Shown: positions 1-8,178, counted from the first letter of the stretch. The stretch: DNA of 64,000 nucleotides from JABAYQ01 sp049890095 (GCA_049890095.1 JBMHCD010000010.1:124001-188000); one strand, 5' to 3'. The notes: generated by a model from the sequence alone, not told the origin. Program-made: numbers and translations.

Positions 1-808
1 AATTCATTCCAGGACCACCAAGAATATTATTTAATAAAATTAATGCAGTTTTATTTTCATTATTTGCATCATAAGCTATAGTTCCTAGCTTGAGATGTGT
101 TTGGTAACCATTATGTTTAAATTGTAAATTAAAAGGGGTATGATTCTTGAATGGAGACCTAATATTTTTATGTTTACTTTGTTCAATGTCACCAAAATAT
201 TTTTCGACATATCTTATTAATTTTTCGAATTCAATATTTCCAATAGAACATATAACCATTTCGTGAGTCAAATAATTTCTTTTGATAAAGTCTAAAACCT
301 TTTTTTTATCAAATGATTTCACATTTTTTGGTGTGCCAAGAATATTGTTTCCAATAGGATGATCTTTAAAAATATTTTCTTCGAAATCATCAAAAATTTG
401 CTCAGATGGATTGTCTTTGTACGAGTTTATTTCATCAATAATTACTGTTTTTTCTTTATTTAATTCTTTAGTTGGAAAAGTCGAATGAAAAATAATATCA
501 GAAAGAAGCTCAAGAGAACGATCATAGAATTCCGGCATAAATGAAGAATATACACATGTTTCTTCTTTTGTTGTAAATGCGTTTAATTCGCCGCCAACAT
601 CTTCCATTCGACTTAAAATATGATATGCCTTTCTTTTTTGAGTACCTTTAAAAATGACATGTTCTATAAAGTGTGCAAGCCCTTGTTCATGAACCAGTTC
701 ATCTCTTGAACCACAATTAATTATTAGACCACAATGAGCAACTGCTCCTTTTGTTTTCTTGTGAACGAGTCTTATTTTATTGGATAATTGATAATGATTA
801 AGTTTCAA
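1..808 (-). CDS. M16 family zinc metallopeptidase (partial, 3' end beyond window)
   Basis: The N-terminal 269 codons of an insulinase/processing-peptidase-like (M16) protein lie on the minus strand and run off the left edge. The inverted zinc motif HxxEH is seen as HFIEH at residues 46-50, inside the typical context GLAHFIEH. The usual N-terminal lead-in (KLNHYQLSNKIRLVHKKTKG) begins at a TTG codon (bases 808-806). No ATG lies in this frame near the domain start, so TTG is the best start. No signal peptide is visible. M16 proteins degrade peptides, sometimes in pairs with an inactive partner; the substrate cannot be inferred. The gene follows a strong terminator by only about 14 nt and has no clear -7 element of its own. 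It is distinct from the longer M16 gene at 14566-17484. Confidence 0.9.
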   Translation of the reverse strand, partial: MKLNHYQLSNKIRLVHKKTKGAVAHCGLIINCGSRDELVHEQGLAHFIEHVIFKGTQKRKAYHILSRMEDVGGELNAFTTKEETCVYSSFMPEFYDRSLELLSDIIFHSTFPTKELNKEKTVIIDEINSYKDNPSEQIFDDFEENIFKDHPIGNNILGTPKNVKSFDKKKVLDFIKRNYLTHEMVICSIGNIEFEKLIRYVEKYFGDIEQSKHKNIRSPFKNHTPFNLQFKHNGYQTHLKLGTIAYDANNENKTALILLNNILGGPGMN

Positions 809-821
809 TAGTATGTGTATA

Positions 822-856
822 TAAAAAAAGACTCAAATACTAGAGTATTTGAGTCT
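822..856 (-). terminator. Intrinsic terminator after the rsfS-ftsH-psd operon
   Basis: A perfect 12-bp stem (829-840 with 845-856) with a TAGA tetraloop is followed on the minus strand by a run of seven T's. It ends the operon whose last gene is the Cys/Lys-rich protein. Confidence 0.85.
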
Positions 857-874
857 GATTAAATGAGTTTATTA

Positions 875-1279
875 TTATCTAGATGCAGTTGATTTACAGC
901 AACCAGAGCTTTTCTTATCACAATTTGAAACTGTTTTTCCAGTTTTTTTACAACAAGATTCTCCTTTTGAGCATTTTGCATCATTTTTCTTTGCGTCTTT
1001 TTGACAACTTGCTTTTTCTGTTTTAGAACAGCTTTTTTTAGCATCTTTTTGGCAACTTGCTTTTTCTGTTTTGGAACAGCTTTTTTTAGCGTCTTTTTGA
1101 CAGCTTGCTTTTTCTGTTTTAGAGCAGCTTTTTTTAGCATCTTTTTGGCAGCTTACTTTTTCTACTGAGCTAATTCCAATTTGTGCTTTTTCATCTTTTG
1201 AATTAGTTGTCTGTGCATTTACTCCTATTACAAATGTAACTAGTGTAAACAATAAAATAATTTTCTTCATTATCTTCAT
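875..1279 (-). CDS. Exported cysteine- and lysine-rich tandem-repeat protein
   Basis: I do not recognise a named family. The 134-residue protein has a clear N-terminal signal peptide (hydrophobic core about residues 5-19, cleavage near NAQ at 21-23). Three exact 16-residue repeats SCQKDAKKSCSKTEKA occupy residues 43-90, followed by a half repeat (91-98) and a tail with two CC pairs (109-110, 127-128). I count 13 cysteines, no aromatic residues after the signal peptide and very high lysine. Regular Cys spacing suggests metal binding or multiple disulfides in the periplasm or outside the cell; that is inference. It lies 10 nt after psd, so it is probably the last gene of the rsfS-ftsH-cdsA-psd operon. 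The start could also be Met4. Confidence 0.8.
   Translation of the reverse strand: MKIMKKIILLFTLVTFVIGVNAQTTNSKDEKAQIGISSVEKVSCQKDAKKSCSKTEKASCQKDAKKSCSKTEKASCQKDAKKSCSKTEKASCQKDAKKNDAKCSKGESCCKKTGKTVSNCDKKSSGCCKSTASR
986..1153 (-). repeat. 48-bp in-frame tandem repeat, 3.5 copies
   Basis: The DNA under residues 43-98 of the Cys/Lys-rich protein repeats with a 48-bp period. Copies are nearly identical, with only synonymous changes apparent, which suggests recent expansion or selection on the peptide unit. Confidence 0.85.
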
Positions 1280-1289
1280 TTTTTAATAA

Positions 1290-1934
1290 TTAATATTTTG
1301 CGATTATAGATTGATTTCCTTTAACTTTTTGATTGAGTTTTACTTTAATATCAGTACCTACTGGTAAAAAAATATCAACTCTAGATCCAAATTTAATAAA
1401 ACCAAAATCATCGCCTTTTACCACTTCTTCATTAGTTTTAGAATACATCACAATTCTTCTTGCCAATGCACCTGCGATTTGCCTGAACAAAATACTAAAT
1501 TTTTTGTTTTCAACCACAATAGATGTTCTTTCATTTTCTATTGATGATTTAGGATGCCATGCAACTAAATACTTTCCTGGATGATATTTTGCATATTTAA
1601 CAATACCACTAATAGGATAACGATTAACATGAACATTTATTGGAGACATGAAAATGGATACCTGAATTCTTTTATCTTTAAAATATTCTGTTTCTTCTAC
1701 CTCCTCAATAACAACAACTTTTCCATCTGCTGGGGCAACAATTTCATTTTCACTTGCAGTTACTTTTCTATTAGGATTCCTAAAGAATTGAAGTATTAAG
1801 ATTATGAAGATACTTGAAATCAACAAATAAAGGCTAGATAACCAATCAGGAGATTGAATCAGATAGTTAGATAAAATAAAAAATAGAAGTGAGAAGAAGA
1901 TTATTTTATATCCTTCTTTATGAAATTTAATCAT
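1290..1934 (-). CDS. psd: Phosphatidylserine decarboxylase (short archaeal/Bacteroidota type)
   Basis: Makes phosphatidylethanolamine by decarboxylating phosphatidylserine at the inner membrane. The 214-residue protein has two N-terminal membrane segments (about 11-25 and 34-50), the APADGKV motif (67-73), the conserved His in NVHVNR (His102), and the self-cleavage site FGSRVD with Gly183-Ser184. Cleavage there gives the pyruvoyl cofactor on the small alpha chain. Length fits the short Psd-A-like family rather than the 300-residue E. coli form. Its start codon overlaps the cdsA stop as ATGA (1931-1934), indicating translational coupling. The preceding gene, cdsA, makes the CDP-diacylglycerol upstream in the same pathway. 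Confidence 0.95.
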   Translation of the reverse strand: MIKFHKEGYKIIFFSLLFFILSNYLIQSPDWLSSLYLLISSIFIILILQFFRNPNRKVTASENEIVAPADGKVVVIEEVEETEYFKDKRIQVSIFMSPINVHVNRYPISGIVKYAKYHPGKYLVAWHPKSSIENERTSIVVENKKFSILFRQIAGALARRIVMYSKTNEEVVKGDDFGFIKFGSRVDIFLPVGTDIKVKLNQKVKGNQSIIAKY

Positions 1935-2743
1935 TTAATAATTATTTGAAATAAATAAACCATCGGCAATACAAATAGGATACTGTCAAAACGGTCAAGG
2001 ATTCCACCATGTCCTGGAAGAATAGTGCCACTATCTTTTATATTTGCGTTTCTTTTAAACATGGATTCAACTAGATCACCTAATATAGAAAAAATACAAA
2101 CTAATATAGAAAAAAGTATCCATTCAATTTTTGAAAAAGTCTCAAAATACAAAGGCAATACTAAACCACCAATAATACAAAAGATCAAGCTTCCTATTAC
2201 ACCTTCCCAGGTTTTTTTTGGAGATATATTTTCATTTAACTTTCTTTTTCCAAATTTAACACCAATTGCATAACCTCCAACATCAGAAAGCCATACCATT
2301 ATAAAGGTAGATAGAATTGTTTGATAATTATAATTTCCGTTTTCAAATGCAATTAGAAAACTGATAAAAAGTGGAAGGCAAACATAAACTAAACCTAATA
2401 ATGTAGAGGAAATAGAATGAATAGAAGTGTTATTTTTATTAATTAGTGGAGAGATAAAGAGAATAAATAGTGAAAAAATAAGAGATGAAACTAAATACTT
2501 TGTGAATTCTGGGAGAAAAGAAAAAGAAATAAAAATTAGAAATAGAATAAATGAAATAATAAAGCCAACTGGTTTATTGGCTTTAAATTCTAGTTTTTCT
2601 ACCATTTTAAAATATTCATTTAACCCAATAAAAGCAATAAGAAAGAAAAAAAAGATAAACGTAAATTTACTAATTAATAAGCATGAAATTAGGCTTACAA
2701 CATATACTGAACCTGTAATGATACGTAAACTAAGATTATTCAT
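1931..2743 (-). CDS. cdsA: Phosphatidate cytidylyltransferase
   Basis: Makes CDP-diacylglycerol from phosphatidic acid and CTP, the branch-point precursor of phospholipids, in the inner membrane. The 270-residue protein has about seven or eight hydrophobic segments. The family motif SPKKTWEG is at 174-181, and the CTP-transferase signature near the C-terminus starts at GDLVESMFKR (232-241) and ends with GHGGILDRFD (254-263). It overlaps the upstream DUF2007 gene by 8 nt and the downstream psd by 4 nt, so the three are read from one mRNA together with ftsH. Confidence 0.96.
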   Translation of the reverse strand: MNNLSLRIITGSVYVVSLISCLLISKFTFIFFFFLIAFIGLNEYFKMVEKLEFKANKPVGFIISFILFLIFISFSFLPEFTKYLVSSLIFSLFILFISPLINKNNTSIHSISSTLLGLVYVCLPLFISFLIAFENGNYNYQTILSTFIMVWLSDVGGYAIGVKFGKRKLNENISPKKTWEGVIGSLIFCIIGGLVLPLYFETFSKIEWILFSILVCIFSILGDLVESMFKRNANIKDSGTILPGHGGILDRFDSILFVLPMVYLFQIIIK

Positions 2744-2942
2744 TTTTTTGATTAATTAGCAAATATGCTTTTTCTAAATCGTTACTCAAAACTTTTAGTT
2801 CAGCTTCCCCAAAATTTAGATATGAGGAGTCTTGTTTGTTTAGTATAACAGAAGGGATACTATTTTCATTTAAAACCCCTTTTAAGAGTTCAAGTTCATA
2901 GAGCTTATTGCTGCTTTTGATTGTTATCCAATTCTGACTCAT
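2736..2942 (-). CDS. DUF2007 small signal-transduction-like protein
   Basis: A 68-residue protein matching the DUF2007 (putative signal transducing protein) pattern: ELELLKGVLNENSIPSVILN followed by a C-terminal LKVLSNDLEKAYLLI helix. The domain resembles PII/ACT-like folds and its role is unknown. An in-frame upstream extension to 3035 exists but lies wholly inside ftsH and lacks domain features, so I place the start at the ATG at 2942 (2945 is equally possible). That start overlaps the 3' end of ftsH by 38 nt, and the stop overlaps the cdsA start by 8 nt. Confidence 0.8.
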   Translation of the reverse strand: MSQNWITIKSSNKLYELELLKGVLNENSIPSVILNKQDSSYLNFGEAELKVLSNDLEKAYLLINQKNE

Positions 2943-4905
2943 CATTTTTATCTTCAGAAACCTTAGCCTCAGAAGAGGTATCCGCTTTTGGTTTAGTATC
3001 AACTTCTTTAGCTTCGTCCCATTCTCTTGGTCCAAAAATAGTTAATAAATCTTCTTTAAAGATAACTTCTTTTTCTAATAGTAACTCAGCTAATTTAGTA
3101 AGTTTATCCTTGTGTTTAAGAAGAAGATCTTTTGTTGTATGGTAGCAACTTTCAATTAATTTACTTACTTCTTCGTCAATAGTTTTCGCAGTAGCTTCGC
3201 TATATGGCTTTGTAAAAGAGTCTCTACCACTAGAATCATAAAAGCTTATATTACCTACTTTTTTATTTAATCCATAGACTGTAACCATGGAATAAGCTTG
3301 TTTTGTAACTTTTTCAAGATCGCTCAATGCTCCAGTAGATATTTTATCGAAAATTATTTCTTCTGCGGCTCTTCCTCCAAGAGTAGCACACATTTCGTGG
3401 GTCATTTGTTCTGTTGTAGTTAACTGTCTTTCTTCTGGCAAATACCATGCTGCACCTAGAGATCTTCCTCTAGGTACTATAGTTACCTTAACTAAAGGAG
3501 AAGCATATCTCATAAACCAACTTACAGTTGCATGTCCTGCTTCGTGAAAAGCAACAGTTCTTTTTTCTTCTTTTGAAATTAACTTATTTTTCTTCTCTAA
3601 ACCACCAATAATTCTATCTACTGCATCAAGGAAATCTTGTTTGCTTACTTTCTTTTTGTTTTTTCTTGCAGCGATTAAGGCTGATTCATTACATACATTT
3701 GCAATGTCAGCTCCTGAAAAGCCTGGTGTTTGCTTGGATAAGAAATCAACATCTACATCTTTTTCAAGAGTTAGTGGCTTTATATGTACTTCAAAAATTT
3801 CTTTTCTTTCATTTAAATCAGGTAAGTCAACAAAAATTTGTCGATCAAACCTTCCTGCTCTCAATAGTGCTCTATCTAAAATATCAGATCTGTTTGTTGC
3901 TGCAATTACGATTACTCCAGAATTTGTACCAAAACCATCCATTTCTGTAAGAAGTTGGTTTAGAGTATTTTCTCTTTCATCATTCCCACCTGTCATATTA
4001 TTTTTTCCTCTTGCTCTTCCGATTGCATCAATCTCGTCAATAAAAATGATAGATGGAGCTTTTTCTTTAGCTTGCTTAAATAAATCTCTTACTCTTGACG
4101 CACCAACCCCAACAAACATTTCTACAAAATCTGATCCAGATAATGAAAAGAAAGGTACTTGAGCTTCTCCAGCTACTGCTTTTGCTAAAAGAGTTTTACC
4201 TGTACCTGGAGGTCCAACTAATAAAGCACCTCTGGGTATTTTACCTCCTAAAGCAGTATATTTACTTGGCTTCTTTAAAAAATCAACTATTTCTTCGATT
4301 TCTTCTTTTGCTCCTTCTAATCCTGCAACATCTTTAAAGGTTACATTAACTTTTGTTTTATCAAATAATGTAGCTTTTGATTTTCCAATGTTGAAAATTT
4401 GTCCACCTGCACCTCCGCCTCCACTCATTCTTCTCATTAAAAATATCCATATTGCTATCATGATCAGTATAGGAAAAATCCAACTGAAAGCATCTCCAAT
4501 TATATCTTTTCGGGTGGAGTATGTAACTGTTATTCGTTCTGACTCATCTGTATTCATTTCAGCTTCTTTTAACTGATCTACGAACGAATCCACTGATCCT
4601 ATTTCGAAAAAATAGTGAGGACCACTGTTTTCTGAGTTGCCAAATGATTTTGAGCTAACGTCTTTATGTCTTTCTTTTTTGAGTGCTTCTTTTTTGATAA
4701 AAATTTCAGCTCTTTCTCTATTGACAACTATAATTTTTTCAATTTCTTTATTTTGAAGAAAATCTCTTTTAACTTCTTGCCAAGAAACTTCTTTTGTATT
4801 TGTATTGACACTGAGAATTTGTATTCCAAAGAACAATAAAGCTATAATAGCATAAATCCAATAAAAATTAAATCTAAAAGTTTTTGGTTCCTTTTTATTT
4901 TTCAT
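2905..4905 (-). CDS. ftsH: ATP-dependent zinc metalloprotease FtsH
   Basis: Membrane-anchored AAA+ protease that degrades damaged membrane proteins and regulatory substrates. The 666-residue protein has TM1 at about 12-30, a periplasmic domain, TM2 at about 138-157 followed by a glycine-rich linker, Walker A GPPGTGKT at 231-238, Walker B IIFIDEID at 286-293, the AAA second region of homology around 335-355, and the zinc site HEAGH at 454-458. The C-terminal tail is acidic and low in complexity, and its end also encodes the start of the DUF2007 gene. It starts 3 nt after the rsfS stop. The rsfS-ftsH-cdsA order is a recurring arrangement in Bacteroidota. Confidence 0.98.
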   Translation of the reverse strand: MKNKKEPKTFRFNFYWIYAIIALLFFGIQILSVNTNTKEVSWQEVKRDFLQNKEIEKIIVVNRERAEIFIKKEALKKERHKDVSSKSFGNSENSGPHYFFEIGSVDSFVDQLKEAEMNTDESERITVTYSTRKDIIGDAFSWIFPILIMIAIWIFLMRRMSGGGGAGGQIFNIGKSKATLFDKTKVNVTFKDVAGLEGAKEEIEEIVDFLKKPSKYTALGGKIPRGALLVGPPGTGKTLLAKAVAGEAQVPFFSLSGSDFVEMFVGVGASRVRDLFKQAKEKAPSIIFIDEIDAIGRARGKNNMTGGNDERENTLNQLLTEMDGFGTNSGVIVIAATNRSDILDRALLRAGRFDRQIFVDLPDLNERKEIFEVHIKPLTLEKDVDVDFLSKQTPGFSGADIANVCNESALIAARKNKKKVSKQDFLDAVDRIIGGLEKKNKLISKEEKRTVAFHEAGHATVSWFMRYASPLVKVTIVPRGRSLGAAWYLPEERQLTTTEQMTHEMCATLGGRAAEEIIFDKISTGALSDLEKVTKQAYSMVTVYGLNKKVGNISFYDSSGRDSFTKPYSEATAKTIDEEVSKLIESCYHTTKDLLLKHKDKLTKLAELLLEKEVIFKEDLLTIFGPREWDEAKEVDTKPKADTSSEAKVSEDKNDESELDNNQKQQ

Positions 4906-4908
4906 ATT

Positions 4909-5280
4909 CTAATCATTTATACGCTCAATAATTCCATCACCCCATAATTTTTCAATGTTGTAATAATCTCTAATTTCTTTCTGAAAAATATGCACAACAA
5001 TATTTCCATAGTCAAGTAAAATCCATTCGCTTTTTTGAAGCCCTTCCTTACTAAAAGGTTTATCTTTCAATACGTTAATGGTGTATTCCATAATTTTATC
5101 AGCAATAGAATTGGCGTGGGTGTTTGATGTTCCATGACAGATAATAAAATAATCACAAACAGCAGAGTCTAATTCTTTTAGGTTAATGCTAACAATTTCT
5201 TTAGCTTTAATGTCCTGCATTCCCTCAATAATAACATTGCCTAAAATGTCTGAATCGTTTGGGATGTTTTTAACTGTCAT
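4909..5280 (-). CDS. rsfS: Ribosome silencing factor RsfS (Iojap)
   Basis: Binds ribosomal protein L14 on the 50S subunit and blocks subunit joining when nutrients are short. The 123-residue length is normal. Family hallmarks are the central CDYFIICHGTSNTHANSIAD segment (about residues 39-58), EWILLDYGNIVVHIF and the end motif YYNIEKLWGD. First gene of the operon with ftsH. A TATTTTTG -7 element (5315-5322, minus) sits 34 nt upstream of the ATG. Confidence 0.95.
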   Translation of the reverse strand: MTVKNIPNDSDILGNVIIEGMQDIKAKEIVSINLKELDSAVCDYFIICHGTSNTHANSIADKIMEYTINVLKDKPFSKEGLQKSEWILLDYGNIVVHIFQKEIRDYYNIEKLWGDGIIERIND

Positions 5281-5314
5281 TAATATCTTTTAAAAATCAA
5301 TTTATTTAAACGGA

Positions 5315-5322
5315 CAAAAATA
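5315..5322 (-). promoter_or_regulatory. -7 promoter element of the rsfS operon
   Basis: TATTTTTG on the minus strand matches the Bacteroidota -7 consensus TAnnTTTG. It gives a predicted leader of about 30 nt before rsfS. I see no good -33 box. Confidence 0.6.
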
Positions 5323-5335
5323 GTGAATTTTATCC

Positions 5336-5343
5336 TTAATTTG
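5336..5343 (+). promoter_or_regulatory. Probable -7 element of birA (one mismatch)
   Basis: TTAATTTG differs from TAnnTTTG at one base and ends 5 nt before the birA ATG, implying a leaderless or nearly leaderless mRNA. Confidence 0.4.
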
Positions 5344-5348
5344 TAGCA

Positions 5349-6092
5349 ATGAATAGGTTGTTTGTTGGTAAAAAAATAATACGATTAAAAGAGGTTGATT
5401 CAACCAATACTTTTTTGCAAAATTTGAATTCCAATTCTTTAACATTTGAAGGATTGGTTGTCTGTTCGGAATTTCAAAACAAAGGAAAGGGTCAGGGCAT
5501 AAATAAATGGTATGCTGAACCATCAAAAAATTTATTATTTAGTGTTTTATTGTTGCCCAAATCACATATCGAAAATCAATATTTTTTAAATAAAGCTATT
5601 TCAGTATCTATATGTCAAGCATTAATTAAAATTGGAGTAGAACCATGTATTAAATGGCCAAATGATATTTTAGTTGAACATAGAAAAATTGCAGGGGTTT
5701 TAATTGAAAATAGAATTAAAAAAACTAGACTAGAGAGTTCAATAGTTGGAATTGGACTAAATGTGAATCAAACAGATTTTGATTCAGAAGTGCAAAATCC
5801 AACTTCTCTTAAGGTGCTGACCAGAAAAACAAATCAAGTTGACAATGTATTAGATGAAATTCTGAACTTTATTGAAACGAATTATTTAAAATTTAAAAAT
5901 GAAAAGTTTAAAGAGTTACAATCTCTTTATAATCAATTTTTATATTTAAAGGACAATACAGCAAAAATTAATATAGGTGAAGAAATAAAAGAAGTAAAAA
6001 TCTTAGGAGTTGATGATTATGGTTGTCTTCTTGTAGAAAGCGAAGGTAAATCACTTTCCATATCACATTCGGAAGGAAAAATTATAATTTAA
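5349..6092 (+). CDS. birA: Biotin-[acetyl-CoA-carboxylase] ligase, monofunctional
   Basis: Activates biotin with ATP and attaches it to biotin carboxyl carrier proteins. The 247-residue protein contains the catalytic-domain motifs DSTN (17-20), the biotinyl-AMP loop GKGQGINKW (46-54, matching GRGRxGRxW) and KWPND (102-106), followed by a short SH3-like C-terminal domain. There is no N-terminal helix-turn-helix, so it should not act as a biotin repressor as E. coli BirA does. It is divergent from rsfS, and its 3' end overlaps the convergent SRPBCC gene by 11 nt. Confidence 0.93.
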   Translation: MNRLFVGKKIIRLKEVDSTNTFLQNLNSNSLTFEGLVVCSEFQNKGKGQGINKWYAEPSKNLLFSVLLLPKSHIENQYFLNKAISVSICQALIKIGVEPCIKWPNDILVEHRKIAGVLIENRIKKTRLESSIVGIGLNVNQTDFDSEVQNPTSLKVLTRKTNQVDNVLDEILNFIETNYLKFKNEKFKELQSLYNQFLYLKDNTAKINIGEEIKEVKILGVDDYGCLLVESEGKSLSISHSEGKIII

Positions 6093-6474
6093 TTTCTTTA
6101 ATTTTTTGTACAAGTACATTCAAAAACTGAGTCAATGGTTTAGAAACCATCATTTTCATCATTGCATTTAGCTGTGCGTCAAATTGAAATTGAACATAAC
6201 AATTATTACTGTCAATTTTTTCTAAACAACAATTTAGTTTAAAATCAAGTTTATCGTTTTCGGAATTCATACTTACTAATGAGTATGGAACTTTATCACA
6301 AATAGCGAGATGAATAGTTGGCATTCCATTGATAGAAAATGAACATTCTTTTTCAGTTACCTTTAGATCCTTTATTTCATTTGGCATAAGATGAATGAAG
6401 TTGTTAAAGTTACTAATGAAATTAAAAATCTTTTCGTCCGATTTTTCGATTAATATTCGTTCACTCTCTATCAT
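6082..6474 (-). CDS. SRPBCC-fold (START-like) protein
   Basis: A 130-residue protein with the helix-grip pattern of the SRPBCC superfamily: the N-terminal strand ERILIEKSDEKIFNFISN, a middle beta section, and a long C-terminal helix from about residue 105 (MKMMVSKPLTQFLNVLVQKI). Members bind hydrophobic ligands; the ligand here is unknown. It starts 1 nt after the pyrE stop, so the two are probably co-transcribed. Confidence 0.75.
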   Translation of the reverse strand: MIESERILIEKSDEKIFNFISNFNNFIHLMPNEIKDLKVTEKECSFSINGMPTIHLAICDKVPYSLVSMNSENDKLDFKLNCCLEKIDSNNCYVQFQFDAQLNAMMKMMVSKPLTQFLNVLVQKIKEIKL

Positions 6475-6475
6475 T

Positions 6476-7117
6476 TTATTTATTCCATTTAGACGGATTT
6501 GATCTCCATTCTTTTAGAAGCTCTATCTCTGTTTCGTCAATGTATCTTGTAGCTAACGCTTGGTCTACTAGTGTATCGTAATTTCCAAGAGTAAATAATT
6601 CGCAATCATGATTTTTGAAATTTTCTTCTGCTTTTTCGAAACCATAAGTAAAAATGGCTGCCATCCCTTTAACAATACATCCAGTCGATTTTAAAGCATC
6701 TACAGCAGCTAAACTACTTTTTCCACTGCTGATTAAATCTTCGATAACGACAACAGACTGTCCGCTTTCTATTTTTCCTTCTATTAAATTTTGACGACCA
6801 TGATCCTTTGTCGATGATCGTACATAAATAAAGGGTAGCCCTAATTCTTGTGCAACTAGTACACCATGAGCAATTGCCCCTGTCGCTACTCCTGCAATAA
6901 CATCTGGTTTTCCATATTTTTCTAATATTCCTTTTGCTAATTCTTGTCGGATAAAATTTCTAATTTCAGGATGAGAAAGAGTTATCCTATTATCGCAATA
7001 AATTGGCGAATGCCAACCTGAAGCCCATGTAAAAGGATTGTTTGGATTTAAAATTATTGCTTTTATTTGTAGAAGTGATTTGGCAATTTGCTTTGCAAGG
7101 TCATTATTTAAAATCAT
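6476..7117 (-). CDS. pyrE: Orotate phosphoribosyltransferase
   Basis: Joins orotate to PRPP to make OMP in de novo pyrimidine synthesis, in the cytoplasm. The PRPP-binding motif VVVIEDLISSGKS is at 122-134. The orotate region FTWASGWHSPIYCDNR and the catalytic loop segment STKDHGRQN are also clear. An in-frame ATG at 7144 would add nine residues, but MILNND at 7117 fits the family and sits 4 nt after a TACATTTG -7 box, which favours it. The divergent Nudix gene starts at 7125, only 7 nt away. Predicted length is 213 residues. Confidence 0.95.
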   Translation of the reverse strand: MILNNDLAKQIAKSLLQIKAIILNPNNPFTWASGWHSPIYCDNRITLSHPEIRNFIRQELAKGILEKYGKPDVIAGVATGAIAHGVLVAQELGLPFIYVRSSTKDHGRQNLIEGKIESGQSVVVIEDLISSGKSSLAAVDALKSTGCIVKGMAAIFTYGFEKAEENFKNHDCELFTLGNYDTLVDQALATRYIDETEIELLKEWRSNPSKWNK

Positions 7118-7121
7118 TTGG

Positions 7122-7129
7122 CAAATGTA
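7122..7129 (-). promoter_or_regulatory. -7 element giving leaderless pyrE mRNA
   Basis: TACATTTG (minus strand) is a perfect TAnnTTTG match ending 4 nt before the pyrE ATG, where transcription would be expected to begin. It overlaps the first codons of the Nudix gene on the other strand. Confidence 0.6.
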
Positions 7130-7727
7130 TGAAGTTTTCATCAATAATAACTCCTTAATTTTTACCGATAAAAAACAAAATCAATTTTCAACATCTACTT
7201 TTTTTTTACAAGATATTTGTTGGAATGATGTTTTTTCTGAATTAAATAGTGGTGAACGAAAACAAAAAGTGATTTTTTGTGATGACTTAAATAAATCTTT
7301 TCAATTATTTAAACAAGCTGTTTGTTTAATTAGAGCTGGTGGAGGGCTAGTAACAAAAGATAATAAGATATTATTTATTTACAGAAATAAAAAATGGGAT
7401 TTACCAAAGGGAAAAATAGAAAAAAATGAAGCTATTGAGAAGTGTGCAGTAAGAGAGGTTCAAGAAGAATGTGGAATAAGTAAACTCAAATTAGATTCTA
7501 TGTTATTGCAAACTTACCACATGTATTTACAAAATAACAAATGGATTTTAAAAGAAACAACTTGGTTTACAATGCAATGTTTGTCCAATGATATATTAGT
7601 CGGTCAAGAATCTGAGGGGATAGAATTGGTTCAATGGGTTGAAAAATCAGATGTAAATAAGTATGTCGAAAATACATTTCCCAATATCAAAAAAGTAATT
7701 ATTGCATTCTTAGAAACTAAATTTTAA
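7125..7727 (+). CDS. Nudix hydrolase with N-terminal extension
   Basis: Hydrolyses a nucleoside diphosphate linked to some other moiety; the substrate is unknown. The full Nudix box GX5EX7REVXEEXGI begins at GKIEKNEAIEKCAVREVQEE (about residues 104-123), preceded by LPK. Residues 1-65 form an extension with two predicted strands and a helix before the domain start at AVCLIRAGGG. The open frame extends to 7038, but that part lies inside pyrE, so the ATG at 7125 is chosen, giving 200 residues. The 3' end overlaps the convergent coaD by 11 nt. This architecture is common next to pyrE in Flavobacteria. Confidence 0.88.
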   Translation: MYEVFINNNSLIFTDKKQNQFSTSTFFLQDICWNDVFSELNSGERKQKVIFCDDLNKSFQLFKQAVCLIRAGGGLVTKDNKILFIYRNKKWDLPKGKIEKNEAIEKCAVREVQEECGISKLKLDSMLLQTYHMYLQNNKWILKETTWFTMQCLSNDILVGQESEGIELVQWVEKSDVNKYVENTFPNIKKVIIAFLETKF

Positions 7728-8178
7728 TTCCATCTGGTACAAATTTACTGATATCACCTCCATATTTAGCAACCTCTCTAACTAGTGTAGAGCTGATGTG
7801 TAAGTATTCTTTTGATGTTATTATAAAAATGGTTTCAATACTATTTTCTAGGGTTTGGTTAATTTGAGCTATTTCTTTTTCGTAATTAAAATCTTTTGAA
7901 TTTCTTAATCCTCTTAAAATAAATTGAGCATTATTTATTCTACAAAAATCAACTGTTAAACCATCATATGTTTTAATTTCAATCTTTGGTTCATTTTGGT
8001 ACAAATCTTTAATCCATTTTAGTCTTTGTTCTGCAGAGAAAAAATATTTTTTCTCTGAATTTGTACCAACCGCAATAATTATTTTGTCAAAAAGAGGTAA
8101 GGCTTTATCAATAATATATTTATGTCCTAATGTGTAAGGAGAAAAGGATCCGGGAAAAACAGCAATTTTTTTATTCAT
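7717..8178 (-). CDS. coaD: Pantetheine-phosphate adenylyltransferase
   Basis: Transfers AMP from ATP to 4'-phosphopantetheine, the penultimate step of coenzyme A synthesis. The 153-residue protein begins with the nucleotidyltransferase motif FPGSFSPYTLGH, whose HIGH-like element ends in GH at 17-18. It also has the ILRGLRNSKDFNYE segment and ends with the family's S-S-T-L-V-R-E motif. Its ATG overlaps the rsmD stop as ATGA (8175-8178), a gene pair common across bacteria. Confidence 0.96.
   Translation of the reverse strand: MNKKIAVFPGSFSPYTLGHKYIIDKALPLFDKIIIAVGTNSEKKYFFSAEQRLKWIKDLYQNEPKIEIKTYDGLTVDFCRINNAQFILRGLRNSKDFNYEKEIAQINQTLENSIETIFIITSKEYLHISSTLVREVAKYGGDISKFVPDGIKI

Noticed and set aside
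859..1140. Lysine-rich 93-codon open frame on the minus strand
   Set aside because: It is the alternate reading frame of the 48-bp repeats in the Cys/Lys-rich gene; that frame has a signal peptide and regular cysteines, this one has neither.
986..1153. CRISPR-like repeat array
   Set aside because: The 48-bp units are directly tandem with no spacers and lie in frame in a coding region.
3641..4162. 173-codon plus-strand frame
   Set aside because: Antisense to the AAA domain of ftsH, which has intact catalytic motifs.
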